A stretch of DNA of 64,000 nt from Garra rufa (taxonomy: Eukaryota > Chordata > Actinopteri > Cypriniformes > Cyprinidae). Of this stretch, positions 24,175-36,478 are shown one piece after another. Under the pieces are notes generated by a model that was given only the letters and a program-made list of their open reading frames with translations, did no database searches and had not been told where the DNA came from. Made by a program: the position numbers and the translations under genes. Numbering within the stretch: position 1 is the stretch's first letter; each line of letters begins with the position of its first letter. The stretch covers positions 13,309,779-13,373,778 of the forward strand of contig NC_133366.1 of assembly GCF_049309525.1 (NCBI RefSeq), read 5' to 3'.

Positions 24175-25706
24175 TAGTGTTGCTTTCGTCAACGAAAATT
24201 ATGACTAAATATAGTCGTCAACGAACCTTTATCACGTGACGAAAACGAGACGAGACTAAACGAAAATGCTGGTCATGTGACGATGACTATAATAAAATGT
24301 ATAATGCAATATCGTTGACGAATAAAAACGAGACTAAATGTGGTTTACAAAATAAAAACTATGCTAAAATATCTCTTCATTTTCGGCGACGAAAACGAGA
24401 CGAAACGAAATGTTATAACTTTAGATTGATGTGCGCATGCCCAGTAGCCAGAGCTGTATCCCTTCTAGACTTAACCTCAAACGACGTCACTTTCTCAACA
24501 CACACTCGCGGCATTATCTAGATAGAAGACGACTACAGACAAAGTTAAGTCTGACACAGAGAAAGGGACCGATGGCCGGTCAGCTGTGGTTCGTCTTTGG
24601 GAGAAAAAGAAGAAACGACACATACATTTTTACTACTTTTTATTAATGAAGCTTTTCGAAGCACCAAAGCGTTCCCCTCAACTGTATTGTAAAAAGCTTT
24701 ATTACTCGAAACTTTTTTAACACGTTGTACACTAATGACATCTTGTGGTCAAAGGTGGAAAACGTTTCTTTTGCGTCCCAGATGTCAAAGCGATTTTTTG
24801 GACAGTTTCATAAAATGAAACAATTTGGGCTACAAAAACCATAAGAAATATTTTACTTACACAAATTAATTAATCTGTAAATAAACTTTTGCAAAGTACA
24901 TTAGGAATATTGTTAAATTGACTAATATTATTATTAATTAGAAGTGCTTTTGAAGCGGGAATCACTACAAAATGAAAATGCACAAAACTACACATGTACA
25001 TATTTTTTTGTATTATGATTTATTCTTAATAAAGAAGTGAATGACACTTGAAACCTGCGCAAGGGGTTTGTGTTGTTTGAATCAGAATAAGAAGCAGTCA
25101 CGTTTGTTAAACTTGAATATATATTTTTTTTTTCTGGCATTGTCATGTGATGCTATTTTATTTATTTTATTTTATTTATTTTATTTCAATCTATGTGTGT
25201 ACTTCTAACATGTTTGGTAGGTAAAATAAATGTTGTCATTTCAAATTAGAGCATCTTCCATGTCTGGAATGGATGTATTCTTGAGCTTATAAGGTAACAA
25301 TAATATAATAATCTTGTTTGAAATGGGTTTGGCTAAAACAAAACTTTGGTTTCGTCTATACTACTAGGTACTTATACTATATTGACTGGGTTAAATAAAA
25401 TTGTATTACTAAAAATAGACTAAAATACAATTTTCATTGACTAAAAATTGACTAAATGTCATCAGTTTTCATTGACTAAAACTAGACTAAAATGTCATCA
25501 GTTTTCGTCGACTAAAACTAGACGAAAATAGCCATGGGTAATTCTGACTAAAATAAGACTAAAATGCTCAGACTTTTAGTTGACTAAAACTTGACTAGAC
25601 TAAAAAGAGTATGAACGTGACTAAAACTAATAAAAACTAAAATGACAGCTTCACACAAAGACTAGACTAAAACTAAAACCAAAATCGGCCGCCAGAAACA
25701 ACACTA
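24175..25706. mobile_element. hAT-type non-autonomous transposon, perfect 8-bp target duplication
   Basis: The ends TAGTGTTGCTTTCG and GAAACAACACTA are flanked by the 8-bp repeat TTTGCATT (24167-24174 and 25707-25714). The subterminal regions are rich in GACTAAA/ACGAAAA words in both orientations, a typical array of transposase-binding-like motifs. A short Met frame near 24571 is the only coding hint. It sits 30 bp downstream of a neurl1 donor site, apparently without harming it. Confidence 0.9.
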
Positions 25707-25798
25707 TTTGCATTACATTGTTGAACACCTTATAAAACCTTACTTAGGATGCTTTCACACTGACAGTATAGTTCAAACCGTTGGACCAACTTGGACTA

Positions 25799-26055
25799 CC
25801 CTGCTGAAAAAAACAGCATATGCTGGTTAGGTAGGTTTTGGTGCTGGGATGCTGGTTTTAGCTGGTTTATGCTGGTCATTTGCTGGTTTATGCTGGTCCT
25901 TAGCTGGTTAATGCTGGTCCTTTGCTTGTTTATGCTGGTCATGTTGCTGGTCAAGGACCAGCATAAACCAGCAAAGGACCAGCATAAACCAGCTAAAACC
26001 AGCATCCCAGCACCAAAACCTACCTAACCAGCATATGCTGTTTTCTTCAGCAGGG
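25799..26055. mobile_element. Palindromic MITE with ATGCTGGT repeats
   Basis: The ends CCCTGCTGAAAAAAACAGC and CAGCAGGG are inverted copies, flanked by TA on both sides (25797-25798 and 26056-26057). The arms are built of repeated GCTGGTTTATGCTGGTC words meeting near 25950, giving a nearly perfect hairpin. A relative lies at about 58855-59076. Confidence 0.88.
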
Positions 26056-26057
26056 TA

Positions 26058-26702
26058 GGATGCGTACTTGTTCAAGAACATTTAAAAATGATATTTAAGA
26101 CATTTGTTCTACAATGTAAGATGTAAACCTTACATTTTAGGGCACTCCACAATCAACTGCCAAATCACATTCATGCAGCATGCAGCATTTTCGAAAGTCT
26201 CCGTTTTCGAGGGTCGAGTAGTGTAAACGACAGGCTTAACCGTAACAAAAGTTGTTTTTTAAAACGAAAATGCACTGGTGTGAACAGCCTTATTTTTGGT
26301 GTTTTTTTTATTCTATTATAACAATACGGTGTAGAACTCGGTGTGTCTGCATACTTATTGGCACACTATTGGCGTCAACAGGCAATATACATTTAATTGG
26401 GTAAATAAAGGAGGAAAATAATGCCAGCAGGTGGCTTTATGACTATAACTGAATATTGGCCTTTAGATGTGTTCAGGCAAGAACTTTTATCAAACATATG
26501 AAGTTTGGGACAGATTGGACATTACATGTTTGAGTTACAACTTAGCTAAGTGTTACTAGCATGGTTTAGCATGTGTCTAGCATGTTGATGGCAGATTACA
26601 GTGTAAATGCCATGCCACTTCCTGTTGCCAGTAGATGGCGCTATGATTGTAACTGGATATTGGCATGTTCAAGTCATCTGGCCAGGACTTTTTTAACATT
26701 TT
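26058..26702 (+). other. neurl1 intron with a degenerate ~200-bp direct repeat
   Basis: The block at about 26425-26520 (AGGTGGCTTTATGACTATAA) recurs at about 26628-26700 (AGATGGCGCTATGATTGTAA), each followed by CTGG/TGAATATTGG, suggesting an old tandem pair of an interspersed element. Otherwise nothing is seen. Confidence 0.45.
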
Positions 26703-27100
26703 TGACCCAGGACCACAAAACCAGTCATAAGTAGAATGGAATATTTGTAGCAATAGCCAACAATACATTGAATGGGTCAAAATTATCTAAATCAAAAATA
26801 TTAAGTAAAGATCATGTTCCGTAGAGATATTTTGTTAGTTTTCTACTGTATATATATCAAAACTTAATTTTTGATTAATAATATGAATTGCTAAGAACTT
26901 AATTTGGCAACTTTAAAGGCAATTTTCTCAATATTTGGATTTTTTTCCACCCTCAGATTTTCAAATTATTATCTCAGCCGAATATTGTCCTATCCTAACA
27001 AACCATACATCAATGGAAAGCTTTATTCAGATTTCAGATGTTGTAATAATCTCAATTTAAAAAAATTGACCCTTATGACTGGTTTTGTGGTCCAGGGTCA
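26703..27100. mobile_element. DNA transposon copy with TGACCCTGGACCACAAAAC ends
   Basis: The left end TGACCCAGGACCACAAAACC and right end GGTTTTGTGGTCCAGGGTCA are inverted repeats that continue into ACCAGTCATAAG / CTTATGACTGGT. The same family occurs at 35001-35440 and, more decayed, at about 39548-39892. No transposase is present; the superfamily is not decided. Confidence 0.85.
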
Positions 27101-27120
27101 TATTTGTTTTTGCCATTTTT

Positions 27121-27295
27121 GCCTTATTTATGATAGGACAGTTTAGAGGAGACAGGAAGCGAAGTGGCAGAGAGAGAGGAGGGCTGGATCAGGAAAGGCT
27201 CTTGAGCTGGGATTCGAACTTGGGACACCTGTAGCGCAATGACGCTTCATGTCAATGCACTGCCTACAAGGCTGTCAGTGGAAACTTGGACAGAA
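27121..27295 (-). mobile_element. tRNA-derived SINE, minus strand
   Basis: On the minus strand it reads AGTTCGAATCCCAGCTC, a B-box-like element, followed by a CTTTCCTGATCC...CTCTCTCTCTGCC body and an ATAAATAAGGC tail. This is the layout of a short fish tRNA-SINE. The A box is weak. It directly abuts the preceding DNA transposon copy. Confidence 0.6.
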
Positions 27296-27299
27296 CACT

Positions 27300-30291
27300 T
27301 ATGCAACCATAGGTTTTGCATCATGTTTGCATTTTTAAAAATGCAAGTCATTTTGGAGAAGAAGAAGAAAAAAAAAAGAAACAATGCAATTCTAAGAGGG
27401 TCCTCGCACCATTGATGCTTGGGCCCTGAATATATCTAATCTTTATGTAAAGAACTTTACAAAACTATGCTGCGTCTATTGTTGGTATCAACAGATTCAT
27501 TTCAAAACTTTGGGTTTGTTTGATTGCAATCACTTGAATTTTGTTGATACCAAAAATACAGATGCACACCAGTAACCTTTCAAAACACCAGACAGTGCTC
27601 CAGGTCTCACCCAAACACCTGCGACTGACACGCTCTTAAGTTTGAACTAAACAAAGTATGTTCACACAAAAACAATACACAGCTAAAAACATTGCAGGAG
27701 TTTGTGTAGGAGGGCTCTGACCTCTGTTAGCTTTGGATGCACTCTCCAAGATGTCTGTGTCGCTGGAAGCACATTCCCCTCCCTCCACCAACGCGCTCAC
27801 CCCATCTCATTAGCATGCGGTGAAGGAAAGGAAATGAGAAAGTGAAGAGGAGAGTGGGCGATTCACACTTCATTTGAGAACATTCATTTGAGAACATTTC
27901 TCTCGTTTACATCTCTTCTCTCTATTTCTCATTCCTATTTCGCCTCTTACCATAATGTTTTTGTTCTTTCAAGATTCAAGGTTCAAAACGTCATTGTAAT
28001 AACAATTTACTTGTTAGAAAGTGGTCTCATTGTGCTCATTCAACAGTAACAGTAGATGAAATATACAATGAAGACATGACAAATGAGGAAACCTGAAAGA
28101 AATACCAGAGACTGCAAAAGAACTAAGTTTTATGTAGGCTTAGGTTTCAGGCTTTGGATCTAGGTAAAGGAGGAGTATAAATATAACAGTATTAATCAAT
28201 ATATTATCACTAATCTGTAAGTAGATATATTAAAATCATGCTTAATGCCATGATTGATCATTAGAATTAAGTATTCCAGAGAGCTGTATAATAAAGATAG
28301 CCACCAGAATGCAAATAAATCGAAGTATGCAAATAATGACTGTTAGTATGCATACAGTGACTGTCGGTTAGACGTTTCTGCGCTGCAAGCACTTCAATTA
28401 AATCTAGTGGTAATAAATGAAATGCACAAAGACATGCATATAATAGACACAATTCAAACACTTCTTGACTCTCTCCATCCCCAATTTATTGCAGTTTATT
28501 GCAGGTGTCTGCTAGCTACAATAACTGATCGTTCAACGCATGTTTTTTCCCCATGACGTCAGTAAGAGCTCACAGTGACGGTAACAAAGACTATATATGA
28601 TCGGTGTAAAGACAGAGACAGGAAAAGTCACATTTATCAACACAAAAACAGACTAAACAAATGCAGAGGCTTTACTTAACTTGTTCGATCTGTAAATATA
28701 TGAACATAAACTTACAGTAAGTACTATTCAGTACTATTTTCTATACCAAATCACTTATATACTGAAAGCAATGTAATAACCCTCAGTAATTTCAGTTTGA
28801 GACCCCTAATATAGGACAAATGTGAATACATGCAGTTCACACCTTTACTTAAGCATAAACAGAATTTTTTGACAGATGAACGACGTGACTGTTTTTACCA
28901 TGCAAGCTGGTTTAGTCTGTACCCCTTAGCTATTAAAAATACAGAAAAGCCTTTCTGCCATGTTGGCACATAGTGCTCATTTTACGCATGACGAAAGGCT
29001 TTACAGAGGCCTGACTTTCTCTAATAGGTTTTTTCGAAAGGGTGGAGGTTAGAGAGACTCAGCTGTTCTCGTGTCCCTGTTAATCTAGTAGAGATGCTCT
29101 TGAAGAGGCCTGGCCCTTGTGATCCAGGGCCAGTTGCTGAGGCCTAGAGAAGGGGATTTATGATATGTCTATGTGTGGAATGACAAGAAGGTGGAATGGC
29201 ATGTCAGACTCACAAAGGATCACGCTCAGTGGACTCCACCCCATATATAACCCCTAACCCGTCTCCATCTTAATAAAGGATTACGCTGTAGGACTAACAT
29301 ACTGTATGCAAACATGCGAGCAAAGAACACACACACATGTATTGTATAAATCAAACCCCTGACGGGCCTAAAACAAGACCTTGGGGAATCCCACTGACTC
29401 CTATCTAATATTATTATAGACCTCATGCAGGGTAAGCACACACTACAGTACACACACACACATACAGACTTACCTCAGAGGATCATGTGTTTATGGGATT
29501 TTAGGTCAGGTTAGTTTCAGTTCAGCCAATTCTCCCTGTCGTATACACGCATGCATATATATCAGAAGATCCAATGTACTAGAAATGTGGTCAGTTCAGT
29601 TTAATTCAGTCTCAGCTCTAGACTACATTAAAAAGGCTCAGAAATCCATGGCCCTTATAAGGGATGGAAATCGTAAGAAATTAATGAGTCGGTTTGATTC
29701 GGATCCCAATTAATGACTTCACTAATGATTCCATTAACAATTCTATTAGAACTTGAACAGACCCCCACCCCTCCAATATTTAATCACGTGGTTTAACAAA
29801 ACCATCCTTGTTGACATATTTTAATATATTAAAGTACTGTTTAATATACTATGTATGTTTTACAACGGGTTGTTATATGAGCCACCAATCAGTAAATAGG
29901 CTGAATTTATTTGTGGTTCAGTGAATAAGTCAATAAATGCTCCAAATGATGATCTCTCAGTGAGAGAATTGCTGTTCTATTTTATTCAAGCTGTATAGAC
30001 GAGGTGTGCTAGTTAAAATGCTGGATAATGCAAGGTGGCAGCATGGTCTTTAAAGGTGTCAGATTCAGATTCCTTCTTAAGCTCCTGCAGCCAGAACAAT
30101 GTACCGAGATCAGTGAAACAAACACCCCCATAACATCCACAAATGCAGCACCTGTGCAATTATACATTATGTACTATGTGGTTCTACAAAGACACGGTGA
30201 CACAGTTGCAATAACAGCTTTAGATTTAGGCTACAGCTCCTTGAGTGGTCATTTTAAAATGTAATTCTCAACGTTCACTGATATTCCGATG
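27300..30291 (+). other. neurl1 intron (between NHR2 exon and linker exon)
   Basis: Mostly unique-looking, AT-rich sequence. It includes the CRE/TATA cluster at 28554-28600 (separate entry) and short AC-rich runs near 29325 and 29450. The ORFs are short and without domains. Confidence 0.5.
28554..28600 (+). promoter_or_regulatory. Consensus CRE followed by a TATA-like box
   Basis: A perfect palindromic cAMP-response element TGACGTCA is at 28554-28561, with a TATATATG sequence starting at about 28592. The spacing resembles compact inducible promoters. A CRE half-site (GTGACG) lies between them. It could be an internal promoter or enhancer within neurl1, or chance; no exon downstream is recognised. 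Confidence 0.3.
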
Positions 30292-30293
30292 TA

Positions 30294-31027
30294 CAGTTGA
30301 AGTCAAAAGTTTACATGCATCTTGCAGAATCTGCAAAATTGTAATTATTTCATCCAAATAAGGAGGGATCATACAAAATGCATGTTATTTTTATTTAGTA
30401 CTGACCTGAATAAGATATTTCATATAAAAGACAAGAGAAAATAATTGTTGAATTTATAAAAATGACCCCGTTCAAAAGTTTACATGCATTAAGCTGGGGG
30501 GTGAAAACTTTTTGAATTTAAAGATCAGGGTAAACTTAACCTATTTTGTCTTCTGACAACATGAAAGTATTTTCTGTAGCTTCTGAAGAGCAGTAGTAAA
30601 TGAAAAAATATGATATTTAGGCAAAATAAGAAAACATTTACACATTTTCATCCTGTTCAAAAGTTTACACCCCTGGCTCTTAATGCATTGGGTTTCCTTT
30701 TGAAGCATCAGTGAGTGTTTGAACCTTCTGTAATAGTTGCATATGAGTCCCTCAGTTGTCCTCAGTCTGAAAAGATGGATCTCAAAAAAAAAAAAAAAAA
30801 CAGTCATACAGTCTACAATCAAGTGTATGTAAACTTTTGAACGGGGTAATTTTTTTAATTAAGCTATTATTTTCTCTTGTATGTAAACATCTTTTATGTG
30901 AAATAATCTTATTCAGGCCATTACTAAATAAAAAATAAAAAGCATTTGTGTGATCCTTCTTATTTATGTAAAATAATTACCATTTTGCAGATTCTGCAAG
31001 GTATACTTAAACTTTTGACTTCAACTG
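30294..31027. mobile_element. Complete Tc1-like MITE (CAGTTGAAGTCAAAAG family)
   Basis: It has perfect terminal repeats CAGTTGAAGTCAAAAGTTTA and AAACTTTTGACTTCAACTG with TA duplications at 30292-30293 and 31028-31029. The arms stay complementary for hundreds of bases, so the transcript could fold back. This is the reference copy for the truncated copies at 9677, 16830-17735 and 18553. Confidence 0.9.
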
Positions 31028-31210
31028 TACAATAACAACAAATCTCTGATATGATTGTCTTTACACAATATCTGAGTTTCAGAAAGCACAGATTACATAA
31101 AACATTATTTATAAAAACAAAATACATTATTCTAGTGTACAGAATACATTATTAGTAGAACTAAATCACATTAAAAATGTCACCTGTTTAAATATTATGT
31201 GCTTTTCCAG

Positions 31211-31360
31211 GCTCCACTTTCTTGGGTGATGCTCGTGAACCGTCCAGCCCTGGTTCACCCTCTGCCTCGCCCCTCTCGCCCTCAGGCCTGTGCGGTGGAA
31301 GCCCAGAGCCCAGTCTCAATGAACGTGGCTGTTCTGCTGCCTTCTGCAGCTCCACTGAAG
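31211..31360 (+). CDS. neurl1: neurl1 exon (Ser/Pro-rich linker)
   Basis: A 150-bp exon with acceptor AG at 31209-31210 and donor GT at 31361-31362. It starts with two bases completing Gly (G/GC) and ends with one base of the next Gly. The peptide begins GSTFLGDAREPSSPGSPS, continues as a low-complexity Ser/Pro/Gly segment (LSPSGLCGGSPEPSLNERG) and ends FCSSTEG. In the human protein the same position, between NHR2 and the RING, is also a disordered Ser/Pro linker, so poor conservation is expected. Phase compatibility at both ends supports the call. Confidence 0.88.
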
Positions 31361-31607
31361 GTCAGTATTTTCAGGCATACTGTATTTCAGGATTTCCTGG
31401 AAAAAACAAATGTGTACTTTTTTTTTTATCAGTAATTAGATAAGTGTAAGATTTTATGATAAAAGTTGCATTGTATTTTGCTCTTCTTTTGACACAAAAC
31501 TTTCAGAAGACTGAAATTCATATAAACCACTTTTACGGCACTGTTGCAGGGTCGGAAAATTAACAAGGGCTTCTAGCAAAAATGTCACCAAAATGAACAA
31601 AGATTAA

Positions 31608-32464
31608 AGGAGAACTTCACTTCCAGAACAAAATTTACAAAAAAATTTACTCGCCCCCTAGTCATCTAAGATGTTCATGCCTTTCTTTCTTCAGTCATAA
31701 AGAAATTATGTTTTTTGAGGAAGACATTTCAGGATTTCTTTCCATAAAGTGGACTTCTATGGTGCCCACAAGTTTGACCTTCCCAGTTTAAATGCAGCTT
31801 CAAAAGGCTCTAAATGATTCCAGCCAAGGAAGAAGGGTCTTATCTAGAGAAACGATTGGTTATTTTTTTTAAAAATCCTCAAATGCTCATCTTGTCTAGT
31901 TCTGCATTCACTGTGCGTATTCCGGTTCAAGACAGTTAGCGTAGGTCAAAAAGCTCCAACATGGCTGCAGAAGTACCAACCCAGTGTTTACAAAGTGAAC
32001 ATGCAAGATCAAATGCCCTTTAGAAAAAAAGGTTAAACAGCGAAATAGGATGATTTTAAAGTTGGAAGAGGAATGATGAGTTTTTCGACATAACCCTAAC
32101 TGTATTGAACCAGAATACACAGAGTACACACATAGAGGTAGACAAGACAAGCATTTAAAGGGTAAAAAGTATATAAATTGTCTTTTTTTTTTTTAGAAAA
32201 TAACCAATCGTTTCGCTAGATAAGACCCTTCTTCCTCGGCTGGGATCGTTTAGAACCCTTTGAAGCTGCATTTAAACTGCATTTTGGAAGTTCAAACTCA
32301 CGGGCACCATAGAAGTCCACTAGTGAGAAATCCTGAAATGTTTTCCTTAAAAAAAACAAAACATAAATGCATTATGACTGAAGAAAGAAAGAGATGGACA
32401 TCTTGGATGACAAGGCGGTGAGTAAATTATCTGTACATTTTTGTTCTGGAAGTAAACTTCTCCT
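31608..32464. mobile_element. Long-armed TTAA-flanked MITE (AGGAGAACTTCAC family)
   Basis: TTAA lies outside both ends (31604-31607 and 32465-32468). The arms are inverted for about 260 bp each: left AGGAGAACTTCACTTCCAGA with GAAGAAGGGTCTTATCTAGA, right the mirror images CTAGATAAGACCCTTCTTC and TTCTGGAAGTAAACTTCTCC. The middle is unrelated and contains only spurious ORFs. Relatives: a right half at about 49975-50106 and a left half at 62429-62618. It occupies much of the last neurl1 intron. Confidence 0.88.
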
Positions 32465-32921
32465 TTAAACAACGTATTACGGCTCTCACAATTAAAGTGA
32501 AATGTGAAAATGAATGAAAAGTGTCAATTCGCGTAATTACATTTAAATTCGCTCACAATGTGCAGTATTGAGCCTTATAACCAATCAAACGCATTTCTGT
32601 TAAACTTAAGAATGCATTGGCCAACCAGAGGTGCTTAGATTGAAAACGCACCAATCAGAGGTGCTTATTATATTATTATAATATAAAGACCAATAATCTA
32701 CAATAATATTGCAGCCCTATAAGGTCCTGTTTTTACATGGATAATTTAGATACAATTTTAAACAGTATTGGCATATTGTATACAAAATGCCCCTGGAAAT
32801 CAATTTCTGACCCAGCACTGTTGTCTTGAACGTCTTATGGGATCTACTTCCCTGGAGCAACTACTATACTTATAAATGAGTAAATGGTGATCATTTTTTT
32901 CCCTGTCATTCTCTGTCACAG

Positions 32922-33163
32922 GAACAACACCCAACTCGCCCGTCAGTCTCCCCAAATCCCCCACTTTCCCATCCGCCTCAGGCTCATGGCCGGACGAGTG
33001 TTCTATCTGCTACGAAAACACAGTGGACACCGTCATCTACGCCTGCGGACACATGTGTCTCTGCTACACCTGCGGTCTCCGCCTCAAAAAAATGGCCAAC
33101 GCCAGCTGTCCCATCTGTAGGAGAGCTATCAAAGACATTATAAAGACCTACCGGAGCACCTAG
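32922..33163 (+). CDS. neurl1: neurl1 terminal exon (RING finger)
   Basis: The acceptor AG is at 32920-32921 and the TAG stop at 33161-33163. The exon completes the split Gly and encodes TTPNSPVSLPKSPTFP, SWPDE, then a C3HC4 RING: CSIC, an acidic/hydrophobic loop ending YACGH, MCLCYTC, GLRLKK and CPICRR, ending AIKDIIKTYRST. The RING recruits the E2 and gives E3 ligase activity. All zinc-ligand Cys/His positions are present. The C-terminus ends where the human protein does. Joined visible exons give 546 residues in one open frame. Confidence 0.97.
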
Positions 33164-34492
33164 GGGGGGACCCCCCAAACCCAAGTCTCATAAGGGCCAT
33201 TAAGGATCTCTAATAGATCTCTGTTTCAAGAGAGGGTTGGTGTCACAGTTCAGGGACTTGCTCTGGCACTGCATGGGTCTCCGCTCCCATTGCGATGACT
33301 TTTGAACCCTTGAACCTTCAAGGCTCAGGCATCCATTCACAAAGGTCTTTCGTATTTCATGCTCAAGTCTCTGTTGCTATGGTAACCAGTGATGTTGCTG
33401 CTTTTTAGAAGCATCCGGCTTTTCAACCGACGTAAGACAGTATCTCATCCAATTCAGGACATTTCAGGTGGTTGCTCATCTCCCATTTCACACACCTCCG
33501 TGAGCCATAATAGACTGCGTAACAGACTCGCATCCATAGCATAGCTGCATATCCTTTAAAGCTGGAATCATATTCAATAGAGGGTTTTACAGTCTGTTAT
33601 TTTTTTCCTTCTGCTGTCCTCTCTAGTCAGACCAGCTAAGGCACTATTGAAATTCATACAAGAACGTCTCAGCATTTCACAATTTTTGTCTGTGCTGGGC
33701 TGAGACTGAGACAGATATAAAGGTACAGTGCTTTCATACCTCACCATTTCATGCTAGTTGTGTAACCAACAGCTTGCCCTTATTACATGCTCTAAAGTGA
33801 GTTGATCTGGAGGTCTTTGTGCTTTGATGACTATTTGATCACGTGTTTCGTAATGTAATATGAAGCTTTGGTAGGCAGCAGGTCAGCTAACGGTCCGCTA
33901 TAATTTTGCTTATGCGTGCGTTCGGCGAGCAGGACGTTGCGGTGGAATTAAAGAGATATGATTTGTTAAAACAATACACAGGGATGATTAACCAGTGAGT
34001 CATGTTACATAACAACTCATTTAAAGAACATTAATATTGGATATCTTAATTGATCCAACGGTGCTGGGAAATGTGATCTGCGGTTAAATAGAGCACCTCA
34101 TCTCACGACCCTAAAACATGTTGGCCTAATCAAACCTCGATTTACTGTGAACTTGTTCTCGACCGTCGATCGGAACACGCAAGCTCTGGGTTTTCTGCTA
34201 AAGCAATTGCAATGTTGCCATGGAGAGCAAAATCTAGGAAGGAGGAAAACAGCCTTGAGGCATTAACCAATGAAAGAGTCATTTGTGGTGAGAGGATATT
34301 TGATTTGCCCAGTTAATCCATATTTTCTCCCAGCCCCCTTCCGCTGACACTTTCTGTAGGCCAGAAATGGTGTGTATGGGGATAATAGCGAACACAGGCC
34401 ACTGATGAAAGAGCAAATTGATTAAAATGGAATATGTTTGGGGAAAAAAGCTGGCTTGGTGTTCCTGCTGGAGCTGAGAAAGAAAAAAATCA
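33164..34492 (+). other. Probable neurl1 3' UTR, proximal part
   Basis: No ORF of note and no transposon ends; sequence complexity is higher than in the introns. It begins with a GGGGGG/CCCCCC run just past the stop codon. The real 3' end is uncertain; a consensus poly(A) signal with a GT-rich follow-up is at 38946-38951. Confidence 0.5.
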
Positions 34493-35000
34493 CACTCAAA
34501 AAATAAATGCTCGGTTAAAAACAACCCAACTTGGGTTATTTGGCAACCCAGCACTGGGTAAATATTGGACAGAACACATGCTGGTTGGGGAAAATGTTTT
34601 TACCCAACATACTGGGTTGTTTTATTTGAGTCAACTATTGTTTAAAATTATTATACTGCAGACTTAAAATGGGCTGAAAATGAAAAATCACAGAATTATA
34701 GAGGCAAAAGCAATAATCAAAAGATGAACATTTATTATTAAGCAAGAACACCCATGAACAAAAATATACGGCACAGTGTACAACATTACATACATTTGAA
34801 CTCATTTAACAAGCATATTAGAAATAAAAAATGTAATATTTAAAAGTAGGATTTCAATGTAAGTGTATTCAACCGTTCTCTGTAATCACTTTTTACCAAA
34901 ATAGCACTAATTCTCGTGCCGGTGTGTCGTAGAAATCTAAGCCGGTGTTGGGCTGCTTTTCGCCGTGGGAATATGAACCTCAGACTGCTGCTTCACATTT

Positions 35001-35440
35001 GTGACCCTGGACGACAAAACCAGTCATAAGGTTAAATTTGACAAAACTGAGATGTGAGATTTATACATCATATGAAAGCTCAATAAATAAGCTTTCTATT
35101 AATGTATGGTTTGTTAGGATAGGACAATATTTGGCTGAGATACATCTATTTGAAATCAGAAATCTGAGGATGCAAAAAAATCAAAAAGACTGAGAAAATC
35201 ACCTTTAAAGTTGTCCAAATTAGGTTCTTAACAATGCATATTACAAATCAAAAAATACATTTTGATATGTTTACAGTATAATTTTACAAAAAATCTTCAT
35301 GGAACATGAACTTTACTTAATTTCTTAATGATTTTTGGCATAAAAGAAAAATCTAAAATTTTGACCCATGCAATGTATTTTTGGCTATTGCTACAAATAT
35401 ACCCCAGCGACTTAAGACTGGTTTTGTGGTCCAGGGTCAC
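35001..35440. mobile_element. DNA transposon copy with GTGACCCTGGACCACAAAA ends
   Basis: The left end GTGACCCTGGACGACAAAAC and right end GTTTTGTGGTCCAGGGTCAC are inverted repeats, continuing as CCAGTCATAAG and CTTAAGACTGG. ATTT stands next to each end (34997-35000 and 35441-35444). Same family as 26703-27100. It is nested in the outer MITE. Confidence 0.86.
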
Positions 35441-35746
35441 ATTTCACTCGTAGCTGAACGATGCTGTGACTGACTCAATAACCTAACCATACAAAACAGT
35501 ACTGAGATTAGAGAACATATTTTGACATCAAATAATATAATTTACAGCACAGTAAAGACTTTATAAATGAAATACCATGTAAACAAACCTTTATTTCACT
35601 GAAGAAGAGCACCAAATCATAACCCAAAAAACAACCCGATATTTAATAATCCATTAAAAAATTAACACAGCAGCTTAGATACAGAAAAAATATCCAGCAC
35701 CTTAGTAAAAAATACTAAATATAACCCAACCTAACAAGCTGAACCC

Positions 35747-36478
35747 TATAGAAGCCCGTTTCCACCACTGAATAAAAAATAAAAAAGGTAATTGTGACTT
35801 TTTATCTTACAATTATTATTTTTTTCGCAATTGCGAGTTTGCATCTCGCAATTCTGACTTTTTTTTTCAGAACTGTGAGATTTAACACACAATTGTGAGT
35901 TATAAAAGCAGAAATGCAGGATATAAACTCACAATTGCGAGAAATAAAGTCAGAGTTGTGGGATATAATAAACTCACAAAATTGCGAGTTTGTATCTTGC
36001 AATTCTTACTTTCTTTTCCTTGCAATTGGGAGTTATAATGTCCATTTCTGAGGAGAAAAAAAAGATATATTCACAGAATTGCGAGTTTATCTCTCACAAT
36101 TCTGACTTTATAATTCACAACTGCGATTTTTCATCTCACAATTCTGGCTTTTTTTTCTCGCAACTGCAAGTTTATATCATGAAATTCTGACTTTATTTCT
36201 CAGAATTGTGAGTTTATATTATGCAATTCTGTCTATATAACTCGCATTTGCGACTTTTTATCACACAATTCTGACTTTTTTCTTACAATTGCAAGTTTAT
36301 ATCACGCAATTCTGACTTTATTTCTCAAAATTGTGAGTTTATATCTCGTAATTCTGACTGTATAAATCGCAATTGCCAGTTTATGTCTTACAATTATGTG
36401 AAAAAAAGTCAGAATTGTGACATAAGTCGCAATAACCTTTTTAAATTTTTCATTCAGTGGCGGAAACGGGATTCCATA
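35747..36478. mobile_element. MITE with arrays of the CAATTCTGACTTT/GCGAGTTTATATC word
   Basis: Terminal repeats of about 50 bp (left TATAGAAGCCCGTTTCCACC, right GGCGGAAACGGGATTCCATA) are flanked by the 6-bp repeat GAACCC (35741-35746 and 36479-36484). Between them, 30-40-bp units based on TCTCGCAATTCTGACTTT and its complement are repeated more than a dozen times in both orientations. Nested inside the outer MITE at 34493-36640. Confidence 0.85.

Noticed and set aside
25791..26027. Repetitive hydrophobic ORFs (LCWFMLV-type)
   Set aside because: They are translations of the GCTGGT repeats of a palindromic MITE; the same appears at 58750-59206.
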